The position numbers were made by a program, and so were the translations under genes. Positions 18,197 to 26,796 of a stretch of 64,000 nucleotides of DNA are shown piece after piece. The notes beneath the pieces are model-generated. The model was given only the letters and a program-made list of their open reading frames with translations, did no database searches and was not told the DNA's origin. The stretch comes from Neobacillus cucumis (lineage in GTDB: Bacteria > Bacillota > Bacilli > Bacillales_B > DSM-18226), in assembly GCF_016107705.1 (NCBI RefSeq), contig NZ_JAEHGC010000010.1:127832-191831 (forward strand), given 5' to 3'. Position 1 is the first letter of the stretch, and each line of letters starts with the position of its first letter.

Positions 18197-18688
18197 ATGT
18201 CTAAAGACAGTTCGTTTGATATTGTATCCAAAGTAGACTTTTCTGAGGTAACAAACGCAATCACCCAAACAATGAAAGAAATTTCAACCCGTTACGATTT
18301 TAAAGGCAGTAAGAGTGAGGTATCTCTTGATAAAGAAGAGCTTGTCCTTATTTCGGATGACGAATATAAGTTAGACCAATTGAAGGATGTCCTGTTAAGC
18401 AAACTGATTAAACGAGGGATTCCGATCAGAAATCTTGATTATGGTAAGATTGAAAAAGCTTCCGGAGGAACCGTAAGGCAAAGGGCGAAACTTGTTCAAG
18501 GAATTGATAAAGAAAATGCCAAAAAAATAAACACAATCATTAAAAATAGCGGTGTTAAAGTCAAAAGCCAGGTGCAGGACGACCAGGTACGTGTCAGTGG
18601 CAAGAACCGGGATGATCTCCAAAAAATCATTTCATTAGTTCGAGAAGCAGACCTTACTGTTGATGTTCAGTTTATTAATTATCGATAG
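18197..18688 (+). CDS. yajQ: YajQ family nucleotide-binding protein (YitK)
   Basis: A 163-residue protein of the DUF520/YajQ family with two ferredoxin-like RNP-fold halves. It has conserved [16 protein letters not shown] at the N-terminus and [13 protein letters not shown] near 31-43. In other bacteria YajQ binds nucleotides including cyclic di-GMP and affects RNA biology. The ATG follows GGAGG at seven bases and a terminator follows. Confidence 0.93.
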   Translation: MSKDSSFDIVSKVDFSEVTNAITQTMKEISTRYDFKGSKSEVSLDKEELVLISDDEYKLDQLKDVLLSKLIKRGIPIRNLDYGKIEKASGGTVRQRAKLVQGIDKENAKKINTIIKNSGVKVKSQVQDDQVRVSGKNRDDLQKIISLVREADLTVDVQFINYR

Positions 18689-18695
18689 AAAACGT

Positions 18696-18727
18696 GGGAA
18701 ATGGTTGAAAAACCTTTTCCCTTTTTT
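18696..18727 (+). terminator. terminator of yajQ
   Basis: GGGAAA...TTTCCC with inner GGTT/AACC pairing, followed by six Ts. Confidence 0.7.
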
Positions 18728-18786
18728 CATATTCTTAGGTTTTTATCGAAGACTAACAGGTGTAATTAACACTTGGAGGTAACAAT

Positions 18787-19656
18787 ATGAGCAGCCAAAA
18801 GCAACCAAAAGCAGTTTTTCCGCCACAGCACCAAAATCATCAGCCTGGCGTGGAAAGTGAAATGAATCCTCGACCCATTTCGATTGATGCAAATTATAAA
18901 TCCAGCGGAAAATTATCTGGAAAAACGGCGATTATTACCGGTGGTGACAGCGGGATTGGTAAATCAGTGGCCATTTATTTTGCCAAAGAAGGCGCGGATG
19001 TAGCCATTGTCTATTTAGAAGAACATCAAGATGCGGAAGAAACAAAACAGTTAATTGAAGAAGAAGGAAGACGCTGCCTGCTCTTTTCCGGCGATATTGG
19101 CAGTGAAGACTATTGTAAGGATGTCGTGAACAAAACCATCGAAGAATTTGGAAAGATTGACATACTCGTAAACAATGCAGCGGAACAGCATCCGCAAAAA
19201 AGCTTATTGAATATTACAGCGGCCCAGCTTGAAAAAACATTTCGTACCAATATTTTTTCCTATTTTCATATGTCAAAAATGGTCCTGCCACATTTAAAAA
19301 AAGGAGCATCGATTATTAATACAGCATCCATTACTGCCTACAAGGGAAATGAACAGTTGCTGGATTACTCTGCCACTAAAGGAGCAATTGTTTCTTTCAC
19401 TCGCTCGCTTGCCCTATCGCTTGCATCGCAGGGAATAAGAGTGAACGGGGTTGCACCGGGCCCAATATGGACCCCGCTCATACCCTCTACCTTTACAGAT
19501 GATCAAGTAGCCGTATTCGGATCGACCACTCCCTTAGGAAGAGCAGGGCAGCCGCATGAGCTTGCTCCAAGCTATGTTTTTTTAGCATCCGATGATTCTT
19601 CCTATATTAGCGGCCAAATGTTCCATGTAAACGGCGGGGAGATTATTAATGGATAA
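18787..19656 (+). CDS. SDR family oxidoreductase (YhxC/YdaD-like)
   Basis: A 289-residue short-chain dehydrogenase. It has an N-terminal extension of about 40 residues, then the cofactor loop TGGDSGIGKS near 51-60 and NNAAEQH near 130-136. The catalytic Ser is in NTASITAY and YSATK supplies Tyr and Lys. The extension and the GGDSGIG loop are typical of the stress-related YdaD/YhxC/YhxD subgroup of bacilli; the natural substrate is unknown. The ATG follows TTGGAGG at seven bases. Confidence 0.88.
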   Translation: MSSQKQPKAVFPPQHQNHQPGVESEMNPRPISIDANYKSSGKLSGKTAIITGGDSGIGKSVAIYFAKEGADVAIVYLEEHQDAEETKQLIEEEGRRCLLFSGDIGSEDYCKDVVNKTIEEFGKIDILVNNAAEQHPQKSLLNITAAQLEKTFRTNIFSYFHMSKMVLPHLKKGASIINTASITAYKGNEQLLDYSATKGAIVSFTRSLALSLASQGIRVNGVAPGPIWTPLIPSTFTDDQVAVFGSTTPLGRAGQPHELAPSYVFLASDDSSYISGQMFHVNGGEIING

Positions 19657-19701
19657 ATAGAAAAGCTTCAGCGCCTTGATCAGACGCAACTGCGCTAGAC
19701 A

Positions 19702-19745
19702 AAGAACGCACCGGAAGCATATCACGCTTTCCGGTGCGTTCTTTT
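19702..19745. terminator. bidirectional terminator
   Basis: A long stem (AAGAACGCACCGGAA and its complement) with an 8-to-10-base loop lies between the SDR gene and the convergent amylase-like gene. Confidence 0.85.
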
Positions 19746-21276
19746 AATTCATATTTCTTTTACTTCTCCTGATGACCAAAAACAAAAATAAACAGGCCAA
19801 AATGATCACAATCATAATGGCTGAAACAAACGGAATATTCATCCCTGTTTTATCCGCCAACACATAAATTTCAGAGTAATCCCGGTCGAGAATAATCGTA
19901 TATCGATCGCCTTCACTCTTTACCGTATCACCGTTAAGTAAACCGCGAAGCTCTTTTCCCGCTTGTAATTGCTTCCCCTTTAACGTGATACTTTGTGATT
20001 TTCTCGTATTATTAATTGCAATGACCGAGGTTTCACCTTTATATTCGCGCTTATAAATAACCATGCCATTTTTTTCATATAATACTTCAAGATTCCCTCT
20101 TGTTAAAGATGGAAGTTGATTTCTAAGCTCTCCGATTTTTGTGATAAAATCAATTAAATCTTTTTCTGCTCTGAAGCTCATCTGCCGGCGATTATCCGGA
20201 ATATCACCGCCATTCAAAGCAATTTCCGTTCCATAATAAATTACAGGTATTCCTGGAATCGTATATAAATAGGTCAACGCCGTCTTCCAACGGGAGCCAG
20301 GGAACTGTCTATTTTTTACAATTTCTTGGGTGAATCTTGTTGTATATTCATTATCGAAATAATTTACCATGTTGGCTGACGTATCAAATGGTTTTTTTCC
20401 GTTGGCCAATTCAGAAAAAACAGGTTGAATCGATTGGTTAGTATTGGCAAAGGCGTTCCTTAAATCCGCACTAACGGGCCCATTAAAAAGACCATCAATC
20501 CCGGCCTTTTCATACTCTAGTCCATTGGTTAGTGATTTTACTGCCGGTATTCCCATTAGAAAAAAGTTTTGCTTCACACCTTTAACTAAAGTTGAAAAAT
20601 CATGCCAAAAGCTAACAGGCACCATGTTTACTTCGGGTAAACTATATCCGTCAATATCTGTTTTCTGAATCCACCATTTAGCAGCCTTTATTAAATAGTT
20701 TTTTACCTCAGGGTTATCCTGATTCAGGTCCGGCAACCCATCGGCCCAGCCATTTTCAACCTCTTGTGCGTTGTTCCAGTCCTTTATATCCCGTTTTTTA
20801 TGAAACCAATCCTGCTTATTTGGATCAGTCACCCACATATGATTTGCCGCAACATTGTTTACAGGAAAATCAATTAATACTTTCATTTTGCGTTTATGAG
20901 CTTCGTTAACCAGCTTTTGAAACGTCTTAATCGAGCCAAAATGCTCGTCCGTTTTATAAAAGTCTTTCACCCAAAAGCCATGATATCCTTTGTCGGCATT
21001 ATCAAAAATCGGATTGAGTCGAATAGCGGTAAAACCCATATCATGTATGTAGTCAAGTTTATCGATGATTCCTTGAAAATCGCCGCCGTTATAGACATTT
21101 GGATCTTTCGTATTTACATCGTTATTAATACTTGTGTCTCCATCATTAAAGCGATCCACCATAATTGAATAGATGGACTCATCCTGCCATAACCGCTTAT
21201 CTTTTTTAACTGCAGCATTTGCAGGAACGGAAGACAGCAGAAAAACTGAAATTAAAATGAGTATGATTCTTTTCAT
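19744..21276 (-). CDS. membrane-anchored GH13 alpha-amylase-like protein, catalytic residues lost
   Basis: A 510-residue protein with a signal peptide (1-21), a GH13 (beta/alpha)8 domain, a beta-sandwich C-domain, and a C-terminal membrane segment (about 480-502) followed by RRSKR. The fold signatures are clear (YNGGDFQGIIDKLDYI, PGIPVIYYGTEIAL). Region I reads DFPVNN where DxVxNH is expected. Region II reads GYSLPEVNM for GxRxDxxxH, with Pro214 at the nucleophile. Region III reads MGIPA for GEx, with Ile243 at the acid/base. Region IV reads DNEY for DNHD, with Tyr311 at the third Asp. It therefore cannot act as a normal GH13 hydrolase. The reading frame is intact, so a binding or scaffolding role is more likely than decay. 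Confidence 0.85.
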   Translation of the reverse strand: MKRIILILISVFLLSSVPANAAVKKDKRLWQDESIYSIMVDRFNDGDTSINNDVNTKDPNVYNGGDFQGIIDKLDYIHDMGFTAIRLNPIFDNADKGYHGFWVKDFYKTDEHFGSIKTFQKLVNEAHKRKMKVLIDFPVNNVAANHMWVTDPNKQDWFHKKRDIKDWNNAQEVENGWADGLPDLNQDNPEVKNYLIKAAKWWIQKTDIDGYSLPEVNMVPVSFWHDFSTLVKGVKQNFFLMGIPAVKSLTNGLEYEKAGIDGLFNGPVSADLRNAFANTNQSIQPVFSELANGKKPFDTSANMVNYFDNEYTTRFTQEIVKNRQFPGSRWKTALTYLYTIPGIPVIYYGTEIALNGGDIPDNRRQMSFRAEKDLIDFITKIGELRNQLPSLTRGNLEVLYEKNGMVIYKREYKGETSVIAINNTRKSQSITLKGKQLQAGKELRGLLNGDTVKSEGDRYTIILDRDYSEIYVLADKTGMNIPFVSAIMIVIILACLFLFLVIRRSKRNMN

Positions 21277-21296
21277 ATATTGTTCCTCCCTTAAAA

Positions 21297-21320
21297 AGGG
21301 AAGAGGCTCTCCCTCTTCCC
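21297..21320 (-). terminator. terminator of asnO
   Basis: A 9-bp inverted repeat GGGAAGAGG / CCTCTTCCC followed by TTTTT on the minus strand, between asnO and the amylase-like gene. Confidence 0.8.
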
Positions 21321-21365
21321 TAAACCCATTTTAATCGAATAATGGTTTGAAATCCAAATTTTAAC

Positions 21366-23213
21366 TCAATTTACTATGTTAATATTATAGTCCTTAAACC
21401 ATGTGTGTAATTGAACAAAATAGGCTAACAGCTGCGGTCCTGTCATCAGCTGACCAAACCATGGTTCTTTAAAAGATTCTCCCCCGGAATCAACAATACT
21501 TTGTAATGAGGTCTTATCAAAAAATTCATGGAGAGCTGATGATTTATCCTTTAAAATCTCTACCAAACGTTTTTGGATCATAGCGGTATATTCCGGATTA
21601 TGTGTTTTTGGATAAGGACTTTTCTTCCGATAAAGAACTTCTTCGGGTAATATCCCTTCAAATGCCTTACGAAGAATCCCTTTTTCTCTTCCTCGGTACA
21701 TCTTAACATCCCATGGAATATTCCAGACATATTCAACAAGACGATGGTCGGCAAAAGGAACTCTGACCTCAAGGCTGGCCCCCATACTCATTCGATCCTT
21801 GCGGTCAAGCAAGGTGGTCATGAACCAAGTCATATTGATATAAAATAGTTCCCGCCTTTTCGACTCTTCCAAGCTTTCTCCCGGTAATCTCGGTGTTTCC
21901 TTCACTGCTTGCTGATACTTTTCCATCACATATTCTGATAGCTTTAATTTTTCCCGCCAGTCTTGGCTCAATAAATTTTCCCGTTCAAAAACGGAACGCA
22001 TCCATGGAAACCCGGCACGTTCAAGGTCTTGTTTCCGATGAAACCAAGGGTAGCCGCCAAAAATTTCATCTGCACATTCGCCTGAAAGACTAACGACGAA
22101 GTCCTTTTTGATTTCCTTGCAGAACCAAAGTAAGGAGGAGTCCACATCTGCCATTCCTGGGCAGTCTCTGACATGAACAGCTTCGATAAGAGCGTCTGCG
22201 AGTTTTTTCTGCGATATTGTTTTGTTATGATGTAAGGTATTAAATCGATCTGTAACCATTTTAATATATCGGCTGTCTGCATCCGGCTGGAATTCATTAG
22301 CCGCAAAATGGAGATCATTACCCTCATAGTCAATTGAGTACGTATGGAGCCGCCCTTTCCCTTGGTCTTGAAAGCCTTTTGCAGCAATCGCAGTTATGAT
22401 GCTTGAGTCAAGTCCGCCTGATAAAAATGTAGATAAAGGAACATCTGAAACGAGTTGTCTCGTCACTGCATCTGTCACTAGAAAACGTACCTTTTCTGCT
22501 GTTTCCTCCACCGAATCTTTATGTTCTTCACTTTTCACGTTCCAATAACGCCAAGTTTTTAGGCCATTTTTTGAAAAGGTCAATGCATGTGCCGGCCGTA
22601 GCTCTTTCATTCCCTTAAAAATCCCTGAACCTGGTGACCTTGATGGTCCTGTACCAAGAATCTCGGCCAGCCCTTCACGGTCGAGTTCTGTTTTGATTTC
22701 GGGGTGCGTGAGGATTGCTTTTAATTCTGATGCAAAAAGCAACCCTTTTTTGTGTTCCGTGAAAAAGAGCGGTTTTACCCCTAATCTGTCACGTCCAATA
22801 AAAAGCTGTTCCCTTTTACTGTCCCAAACAGCAAACGCATAAATTCCGTTTAAATAATTTACGCACTCCTCCGCCCATTCTATATAGGCTGTTAACAGAA
22901 CTTCTGTATCAGAATGACCCCTAAAAGAATATCCTTTAGTAAGGAGAATTTTACGTAGATCTTCTGTATTGTATAATTCTCCGTTGTAGCAAATGGTGTA
23001 CACAATGCCTTCTTTTTGTTTTGACATTGGCTGTCTTCCCCCTTCTGGGTCGACAACAATGAGTCTCTTATGTCCAAAACCAACATGTGTATTTGTCCAG
23101 ATGTTCGTTTCATCAGGGCCTCTTTTTGCAAGTGTATTGGCCATTTTTGCTATTGTTTCTGTTTCATTTTTTAATAATTTTTCAAAATCTACCCATCCAG
23201 ATATCCCGCACAC
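21366..23213 (-). CDS. asnO: asparagine synthase (glutamine-hydrolysing) AsnO
   Basis: A 615-residue enzyme making asparagine from aspartate, glutamine and ATP. I start at the GTG at 23213, preceded by GAAAGGAG; the next codon is Cys2 of CGISGW, which must be N-terminal after Met removal to act as the glutaminase nucleophile. Upstream in-frame codons would bury it. The N-terminal Ntn glutaminase domain spans about 2-210. The synthetase domain has the PP-loop LSGGLDSS near 267-274. AsnO (YisO) of B. subtilis is 614 residues and acts in sporulation, with the same neighbours yisN and yisL. Confidence 0.95.
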   Translation of the reverse strand: MCGISGWVDFEKLLKNETETIAKMANTLAKRGPDETNIWTNTHVGFGHKRLIVVDPEGGRQPMSKQKEGIVYTICYNGELYNTEDLRKILLTKGYSFRGHSDTEVLLTAYIEWAEECVNYLNGIYAFAVWDSKREQLFIGRDRLGVKPLFFTEHKKGLLFASELKAILTHPEIKTELDREGLAEILGTGPSRSPGSGIFKGMKELRPAHALTFSKNGLKTWRYWNVKSEEHKDSVEETAEKVRFLVTDAVTRQLVSDVPLSTFLSGGLDSSIITAIAAKGFQDQGKGRLHTYSIDYEGNDLHFAANEFQPDADSRYIKMVTDRFNTLHHNKTISQKKLADALIEAVHVRDCPGMADVDSSLLWFCKEIKKDFVVSLSGECADEIFGGYPWFHRKQDLERAGFPWMRSVFERENLLSQDWREKLKLSEYVMEKYQQAVKETPRLPGESLEESKRRELFYINMTWFMTTLLDRKDRMSMGASLEVRVPFADHRLVEYVWNIPWDVKMYRGREKGILRKAFEGILPEEVLYRKKSPYPKTHNPEYTAMIQKRLVEILKDKSSALHEFFDKTSLQSIVDSGGESFKEPWFGQLMTGPQLLAYFVQLHTWFKDYNINIVN

Positions 23214-23381
23214 GGTAGTTGGCTCCTTTCTACTACTAAAACTCCAAATTTCAATTTCATGTTGTAGTGTATTCAGCCCAAAGCAATTGGTTAATTGTCC
23301 AAATAAAATGGTATACCAAGTTATAAATTTGCAAGAAGATGTCAACAAAGAAGATGAAAGCATTTGGCACGGAGGTTAAAC

Positions 23382-23945
23382 ATGAATCGACAGCAGCGAA
23401 ATAAACTTTATGATAATCAACAGAGAGCTTTTAATGAGGGAACTGTTGAACAAATTAATGATCAATGGATCTTTTTTGATGAGGAAACAGAAGAAGCAAA
23501 TATGCTTGATGATTTTCTTCAGCAAGAAATAGAAATCTTTCGGATGAACCGCTGGAGGAGAGGGATTTTATTTGAGTCAGGAAAAATCCGTTTGGGAAAC
23601 GAAGTCATTATGCTTCGCGACCATGATCAGGTAAGAATTAAGAAGCATTTGGTGTATTCCCTGGAGAGATTACTTGAAGGGATTAATGATGATGCCTTTT
23701 TTCAATTTGTCACTACCCTAAACTCATTAGGTTTTTCTATTTATGATTGTATCTATTGCTATAACCATTTATCTTTCATATCAGAGGAACAGCGAAAGGA
23801 TGGGGTAAATTTTATTGTTTTTGATAATCAGGAACAAATTTGCAATGTGCAGCACCATTTTTTCTATTTTGAAAAGGTCAATGATCGATTTGAATTTACA
23901 TTGAATACAGGGAAAAGGTTAATCATTGAGAAAATGATTTCATAA
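23382..23945 (+). CDS. yisN: DUF2777 protein YisN
   Basis: A 187-residue soluble protein of unknown function matching YisN by position (divergent from asnO, convergent with yisL) and by its start MNRQQRNKLYDNQ. The ATG at 23382 lies six bases after GGAGG; an upstream in-frame TTG at 23364 lies before that site and is unlikely. There are no membrane segments. Two Cys in YDCIYCYNH near residue 120 are the only notable cluster. Confidence 0.75.
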   Translation: MNRQQRNKLYDNQQRAFNEGTVEQINDQWIFFDEETEEANMLDDFLQQEIEIFRMNRWRRGILFESGKIRLGNEVIMLRDHDQVRIKKHLVYSLERLLEGINDDAFFQFVTTLNSLGFSIYDCIYCYNHLSFISEEQRKDGVNFIVFDNQEQICNVQHHFFYFEKVNDRFEFTLNTGKRLIIEKMIS

Positions 23946-23947
23946 AA

Positions 23948-23974
23948 AAAACTGCCGATAATGGCAGCTTTTTT
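23948..23974. terminator. bidirectional terminator between yisN and yisL
   Basis: AAAACTGCC / GGCAGCTTTT around a 6-base loop, with A- and T-runs on both sides. Confidence 0.8.
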
Positions 23975-24332
23975 ATGGGGTAAGGAAAGACATTGGCAGT
24001 ACGGCAAATCCTAGGTATAAAGCAAGGGCGAAAGCAACCACAAACTGAATCCAAAAAACGGAGGTCCTTCGATCGTTTTTAACGCGAGATAAAATCATTT
24101 CAAAGGTTCCGATTACCCATAAGCCAGCAACTGCTTTTAAAATATATTTCCAGTCAATATTAGATACCTGCGAGAGCAAACCAACACCCGTAGCAATAAT
24201 CAAAAGGTAAAATAATCTTAAAATCATTTGGACAATTTTCGCACCTTTTGTTTTGCCGCTTTTATTTAAAGAAAGCGCAACAAAAAATAAAATAAGTGCT
24301 ACAATCCATGTCGTAATATGTGCGTGAATCAT
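23973..24332 (-). CDS. yisL: DUF1516 membrane protein YisL
   Basis: A 119-residue protein with four predicted membrane helices (about 5-22, 33-52, 62-80 and 93-112). It matches YisL/DUF1516 of bacilli in length and in the IHAHITTW N-terminus. Function unknown. The ATG follows AAGGAGG. Confidence 0.85.
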   Translation of the reverse strand: MIHAHITTWIVALILFFVALSLNKSGKTKGAKIVQMILRLFYLLIIATGVGLLSQVSNIDWKYILKAVAGLWVIGTFEMILSRVKNDRRTSVFWIQFVVAFALALYLGFAVLPMSFLTP

Positions 24333-24421
24333 TTCATTTTGCCTCCTTATGTATAGTCCAAACTATCATATCACAGGCAAAATAAAAATACTAAAAAATA
24401 AGGCTTAAATGATGACAATTG

Positions 24422-25513
24422 TTAACTAAATAAAGAAGGCGGCATGGATATACCTGTTGCTTCAAGCTCCTTATAAAACTTCGGCCTCACGCCAGTTGCT
24501 ACCAAACGACCGATAATTTTCCCTTCCCGATTGATCCCTTCTTGTTTAAAGGTAAAAATCTCCTGTAATAAGATTCTATCTCCTTCCACCCCTAAAACCT
24601 CTGCTATACTGATTATTTTTCTAGATCCATCCGTTAAACGGGTCTGATGAATAATCACATCAATTGCTTTTGCGATTAGGTTTCGAGTAGCCCTTGCCTC
24701 TAAATCCACCCTTGCTATATGCACCATCGTTTCCAAACGGGTAATCATATCCCTTGGGCAATTGGAATGTCCTGCGGCCAGAGCCCCCGTGTTACCTGTA
24801 TTCAGAGCTTGAAGTAAATCAAATGCTTCCTCAGCACGAATCTCATCAATCATAATATGGTCAGTCGCTACCTTTTCTTCTTCCTCAATAGCTATCAAGC
24901 GTTCACCATTCGGAATAAAATTCTTTAGAGCACTGATAGTAGTCGATTTACCGGAACCTGTCCCACCGCTAAGAAACAGATTGAGCCTAGCCTTTACGCA
25001 TGCATTCAGGAAAACTGCAATATCCTCTGTTACTGTACCAAAGCTAATTAATTCATTCATTTTATAAGATTCCTTCGAAATCTTTCGAATCGTAATAGCC
25101 GGTCCATTAAATGCTAATGGGGGAATGATTGCATTCACATGTGACCCATCCGGAAGCGTAGCATCCACCATTGGTGAACTCTCGTTAATTCTTCGCCCAA
25201 GCGGGGCAATCATTTTTTCAATTAATCTTATAACATGCTTATTATCGTGAAATTGGATGGGTGTTAAGATCAGTTTCCCTTTCCGTTCGCAGTAAACCTG
25301 ATTTGGTCCATTTACCATTACTTCCGAGACGTCCTTATCTAAAAGAAGTTGCTTAATCTGGCAGTACTCCGCAAAATCGAATAGTAATTCTTGATTACAA
25401 TTTACTTTATTATTCACATGATTGGGAGAGGATGAGTTTAGTTTAACAAAAGATGCCTTTTTAGCTGCCTCACCGCCACTTTGGTTTCTTTTATTTTGAT
25501 TGATTAAACCCAT
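24422..25513 (-). CDS. orphan CpaF/TadA-type ATPase with internal deletion
   Basis: A 363-residue relative of the secretion/pilus ATPase CpaF. It has an N-terminal domain with LLLDKDVSEVMVNGP near 56-70, Walker A GGTGSGKST near 183-191, and the C-terminal GHSNCPRDMITRLETMV. After IAIEE (207-211) the chain reaches the Walker B-like DHIMIDEIRAEEA (218-230) in about seven residues. In CpaF proteins this stretch is about 40 residues and contains the Asp-box and arginine contacts to the neighbouring subunit. The deletion is in frame. No other tad or pilus genes are in the window. A c-di-GMP riboswitch and terminator lie just upstream. Confidence 0.8.
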   Translation of the reverse strand: MGLINQNKRNQSGGEAAKKASFVKLNSSSPNHVNNKVNCNQELLFDFAEYCQIKQLLLDKDVSEVMVNGPNQVYCERKGKLILTPIQFHDNKHVIRLIEKMIAPLGRRINESSPMVDATLPDGSHVNAIIPPLAFNGPAITIRKISKESYKMNELISFGTVTEDIAVFLNACVKARLNLFLSGGTGSGKSTTISALKNFIPNGERLIAIEEEEKVATDHIMIDEIRAEEAFDLLQALNTGNTGALAAGHSNCPRDMITRLETMVHIARVDLEARATRNLIAKAIDVIIHQTRLTDGSRKIISIAEVLGVEGDRILLQEIFTFKQEGINREGKIIGRLVATGVRPKFYKELEATGISMPPSLFS

Positions 25514-25532
25514 TCATACACCCTGCCTTTCC

Positions 25533-25572
25533 CAAAAAAATAACCCCGCCTTTATCTAAAGGGGGGTTGTAG
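25533..25572 (-). terminator. riboswitch expression-platform terminator
   Basis: On the minus strand AACCCC-rich and GGGGTT arms enclose a TTTAGATAAA-type loop and are followed by seven Ts. It ends about 18 bases before the cpaF-like ATG and downstream of the aptamer, as expected for transcriptional control by a riboswitch. Confidence 0.8.
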
Positions 25573-25636
25573 ACACAATAATCTTTAGAACATAGAATGT
25601 CTATGCTTTCTAAAAATATTTGTGATAAAACACCCT

Positions 25637-25730
25637 GATCCTTCGGTAACTGGCTGGCGTAGTGCGTTGCACCTTAGCCCCTATAGCTTTGCGTCACTGA
25701 TTTTCACCAGTTTTGCCTTTATCGAGTTTC
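25637..25730 (-). promoter_or_regulatory. cyclic-di-GMP-I (GEMM-I) riboswitch aptamer
   Basis: On the minus strand the conserved GEMM-I core elements occur in order: GGCAAAAC opening P2, a GAAA loop, the receptor-side GACGCAAAGC, GGGGCTAAG, a variable P3 stem, and the closing GCCAG...GTTACCGAAGG. Element order and spacing match the class I cyclic-di-GMP aptamer. A terminator follows before the CpaF-like ATPase gene, so its transcription should respond to c-di-GMP. Whether the ligand turns it on or off is not clear from sequence alone. Confidence 0.88.
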
Positions 25731-25915
25731 AGTGTCTTTATAATTTCGACTGATCTCTTAATCCCATCATAGAACGTTTTTTCCTAGGAGAATACCCTAC
25801 CTTTTTCTTATTTACTCCTAAAAATGATAGTTCTTTTGAACTATTTTTCTTTTTTATCCCGTAAATATTAATCATAATTATAGGTAAATGGACTTTCGTA
25901 CTATATCGCTAGAGA

Positions 25916-25951
25916 AAAATCCTCCTGCCTGGAAATCAGCAAGAGGATTTT
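25916..25951 (-). terminator. terminator of the truncated haemoglobin gene
   Basis: Arms AAATCCTC and GAGGATTT around an inner GC-rich part, with a T-run on the minus strand, just past the yjbI-like stop. Confidence 0.75.
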
Positions 25952-25973
25952 GAACCTATATTTGGAGGCTTTA

Positions 25974-26369
25974 TTATTTGTCGGTATCCGGACTGTTAAC
26001 CATGATTCCGGCAACTTGTGTCAAACGGTCATAAAAGGCTAATCCCGCCGGATTTTGATCAAGACCAATTTCCTGAAATGCTTCCCACATACAATGCAGC
26101 CAAGCCCTTGCCCTTTTAGGTGTCACTTCAAAGGGCAGATGTCGATCGCGCATCGCCGGTGGTCCAAATTCCTGGCTGTAAAGCGCAGGTCCGCCTAAGA
26201 ACTGTGGCAAAAACATACGCTGTTTTCTCATAATTTCTTTCATATCGCCCTCAAATAAAGGCCTTAATTCTTTATCAGCATATACACGTGGATAAAAGGC
26301 ATTGACAAGCTGGTCGATTGTTTCTTGCCCGCCGATTTCATTATAAAGCGTCTTAAATTGATAATTCAT
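25974..26369 (-). CDS. yjbI: truncated haemoglobin YjbI (group II)
   Basis: A 131-residue globin of the 2-on-2 group II type. It has the N-terminal GGQETIDQLVNAFYPRV, the CD/E-region FLPQFLGGPALY, and the proximal His in MRDRHLPFEVT near 80. The ATG at 26369 is six bases after GTGGGTG; a GTG three codons upstream overlaps that site. Homologues bind oxygen or NO; YjbI of B. subtilis has 132 residues. The gene stands alone between the riboswitch region and the gerP promoter. Confidence 0.92.
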   Translation of the reverse strand: MNYQFKTLYNEIGGQETIDQLVNAFYPRVYADKELRPLFEGDMKEIMRKQRMFLPQFLGGPALYSQEFGPPAMRDRHLPFEVTPKRARAWLHCMWEAFQEIGLDQNPAGLAFYDRLTQVAGIMVNSPDTDK

Positions 26370-26498
26370 TTTTTTCACCCACTTTAATTTTTCCTATTTT
26401 TATTATTATAAACTTAAAATAGGAATAGCTTTGTGATACATATCACACCAAAATGACTTGTACTATTTTAGCATCCATTTTTTTTGGGCGAATGAATC

Positions 26499-26525
26499 AC
26501 ATTATATCCGCCTATACATATGATA
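26499..26525 (+). promoter_or_regulatory. sigma-K promoter of gerPA-F
   Basis: AC (26499-26500), a 16-base spacer, then CATATGATA at 26517-26525. This matches the mother-cell sigma-K consensus (AC-N16-CATANNNTA) exactly. It places the gerP operon in the late mother-cell programme, as in B. subtilis and B. cereus. Confidence 0.85.
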
Positions 26526-26557
26526 AGTAAAGAAACCTATAACAAAGGGTGTTGATT

Positions 26558-26779
26558 ATGCCAGCGATTGTTGGAGTTGCTCAGGTTATTACACTGGGGA
26601 ACAGTTCAGTTTTCCACATTGGAGATGTTTATAAAATTATGCCTTTTGCCGCTGCAAAAACATTCTCTGGAGCAGGTTCTTTTAACACTGGGGAACGTTT
26701 AAACGTCCATAACAATTTAAGCTCCACTAATACAACGGATCCAGACATGATTGATCAAGCGAATGCCTTTAATATGTAA
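26558..26779 (+). CDS. gerPA: spore coat permeability protein GerPA
   Basis: A 73-residue protein needed for germinants to pass the spore coat. It starts MPAIVGVAQVITLGNSSVFHIGD and contains the GSFNTG motif shared with GerPF. The ATG at 26558 follows AAAGGGTG; the in-frame TTG at 26549 overlaps that site. It is the first gene of gerPA-F and follows the sigma-K promoter. Confidence 0.93.
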   Translation: MPAIVGVAQVITLGNSSVFHIGDVYKIMPFAAAKTFSGAGSFNTGERLNVHNNLSSTNTTDPDMIDQANAFNM

Positions 26780-26796
26780 TGAATGGGTGATCTAGA

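Noticed and set aside
23214..23363. Longer N-terminus for asnO
   Set aside because: It would place the catalytic cysteine internally. The GTG directly before CGISGW has a good ribosome site and gives the family length.
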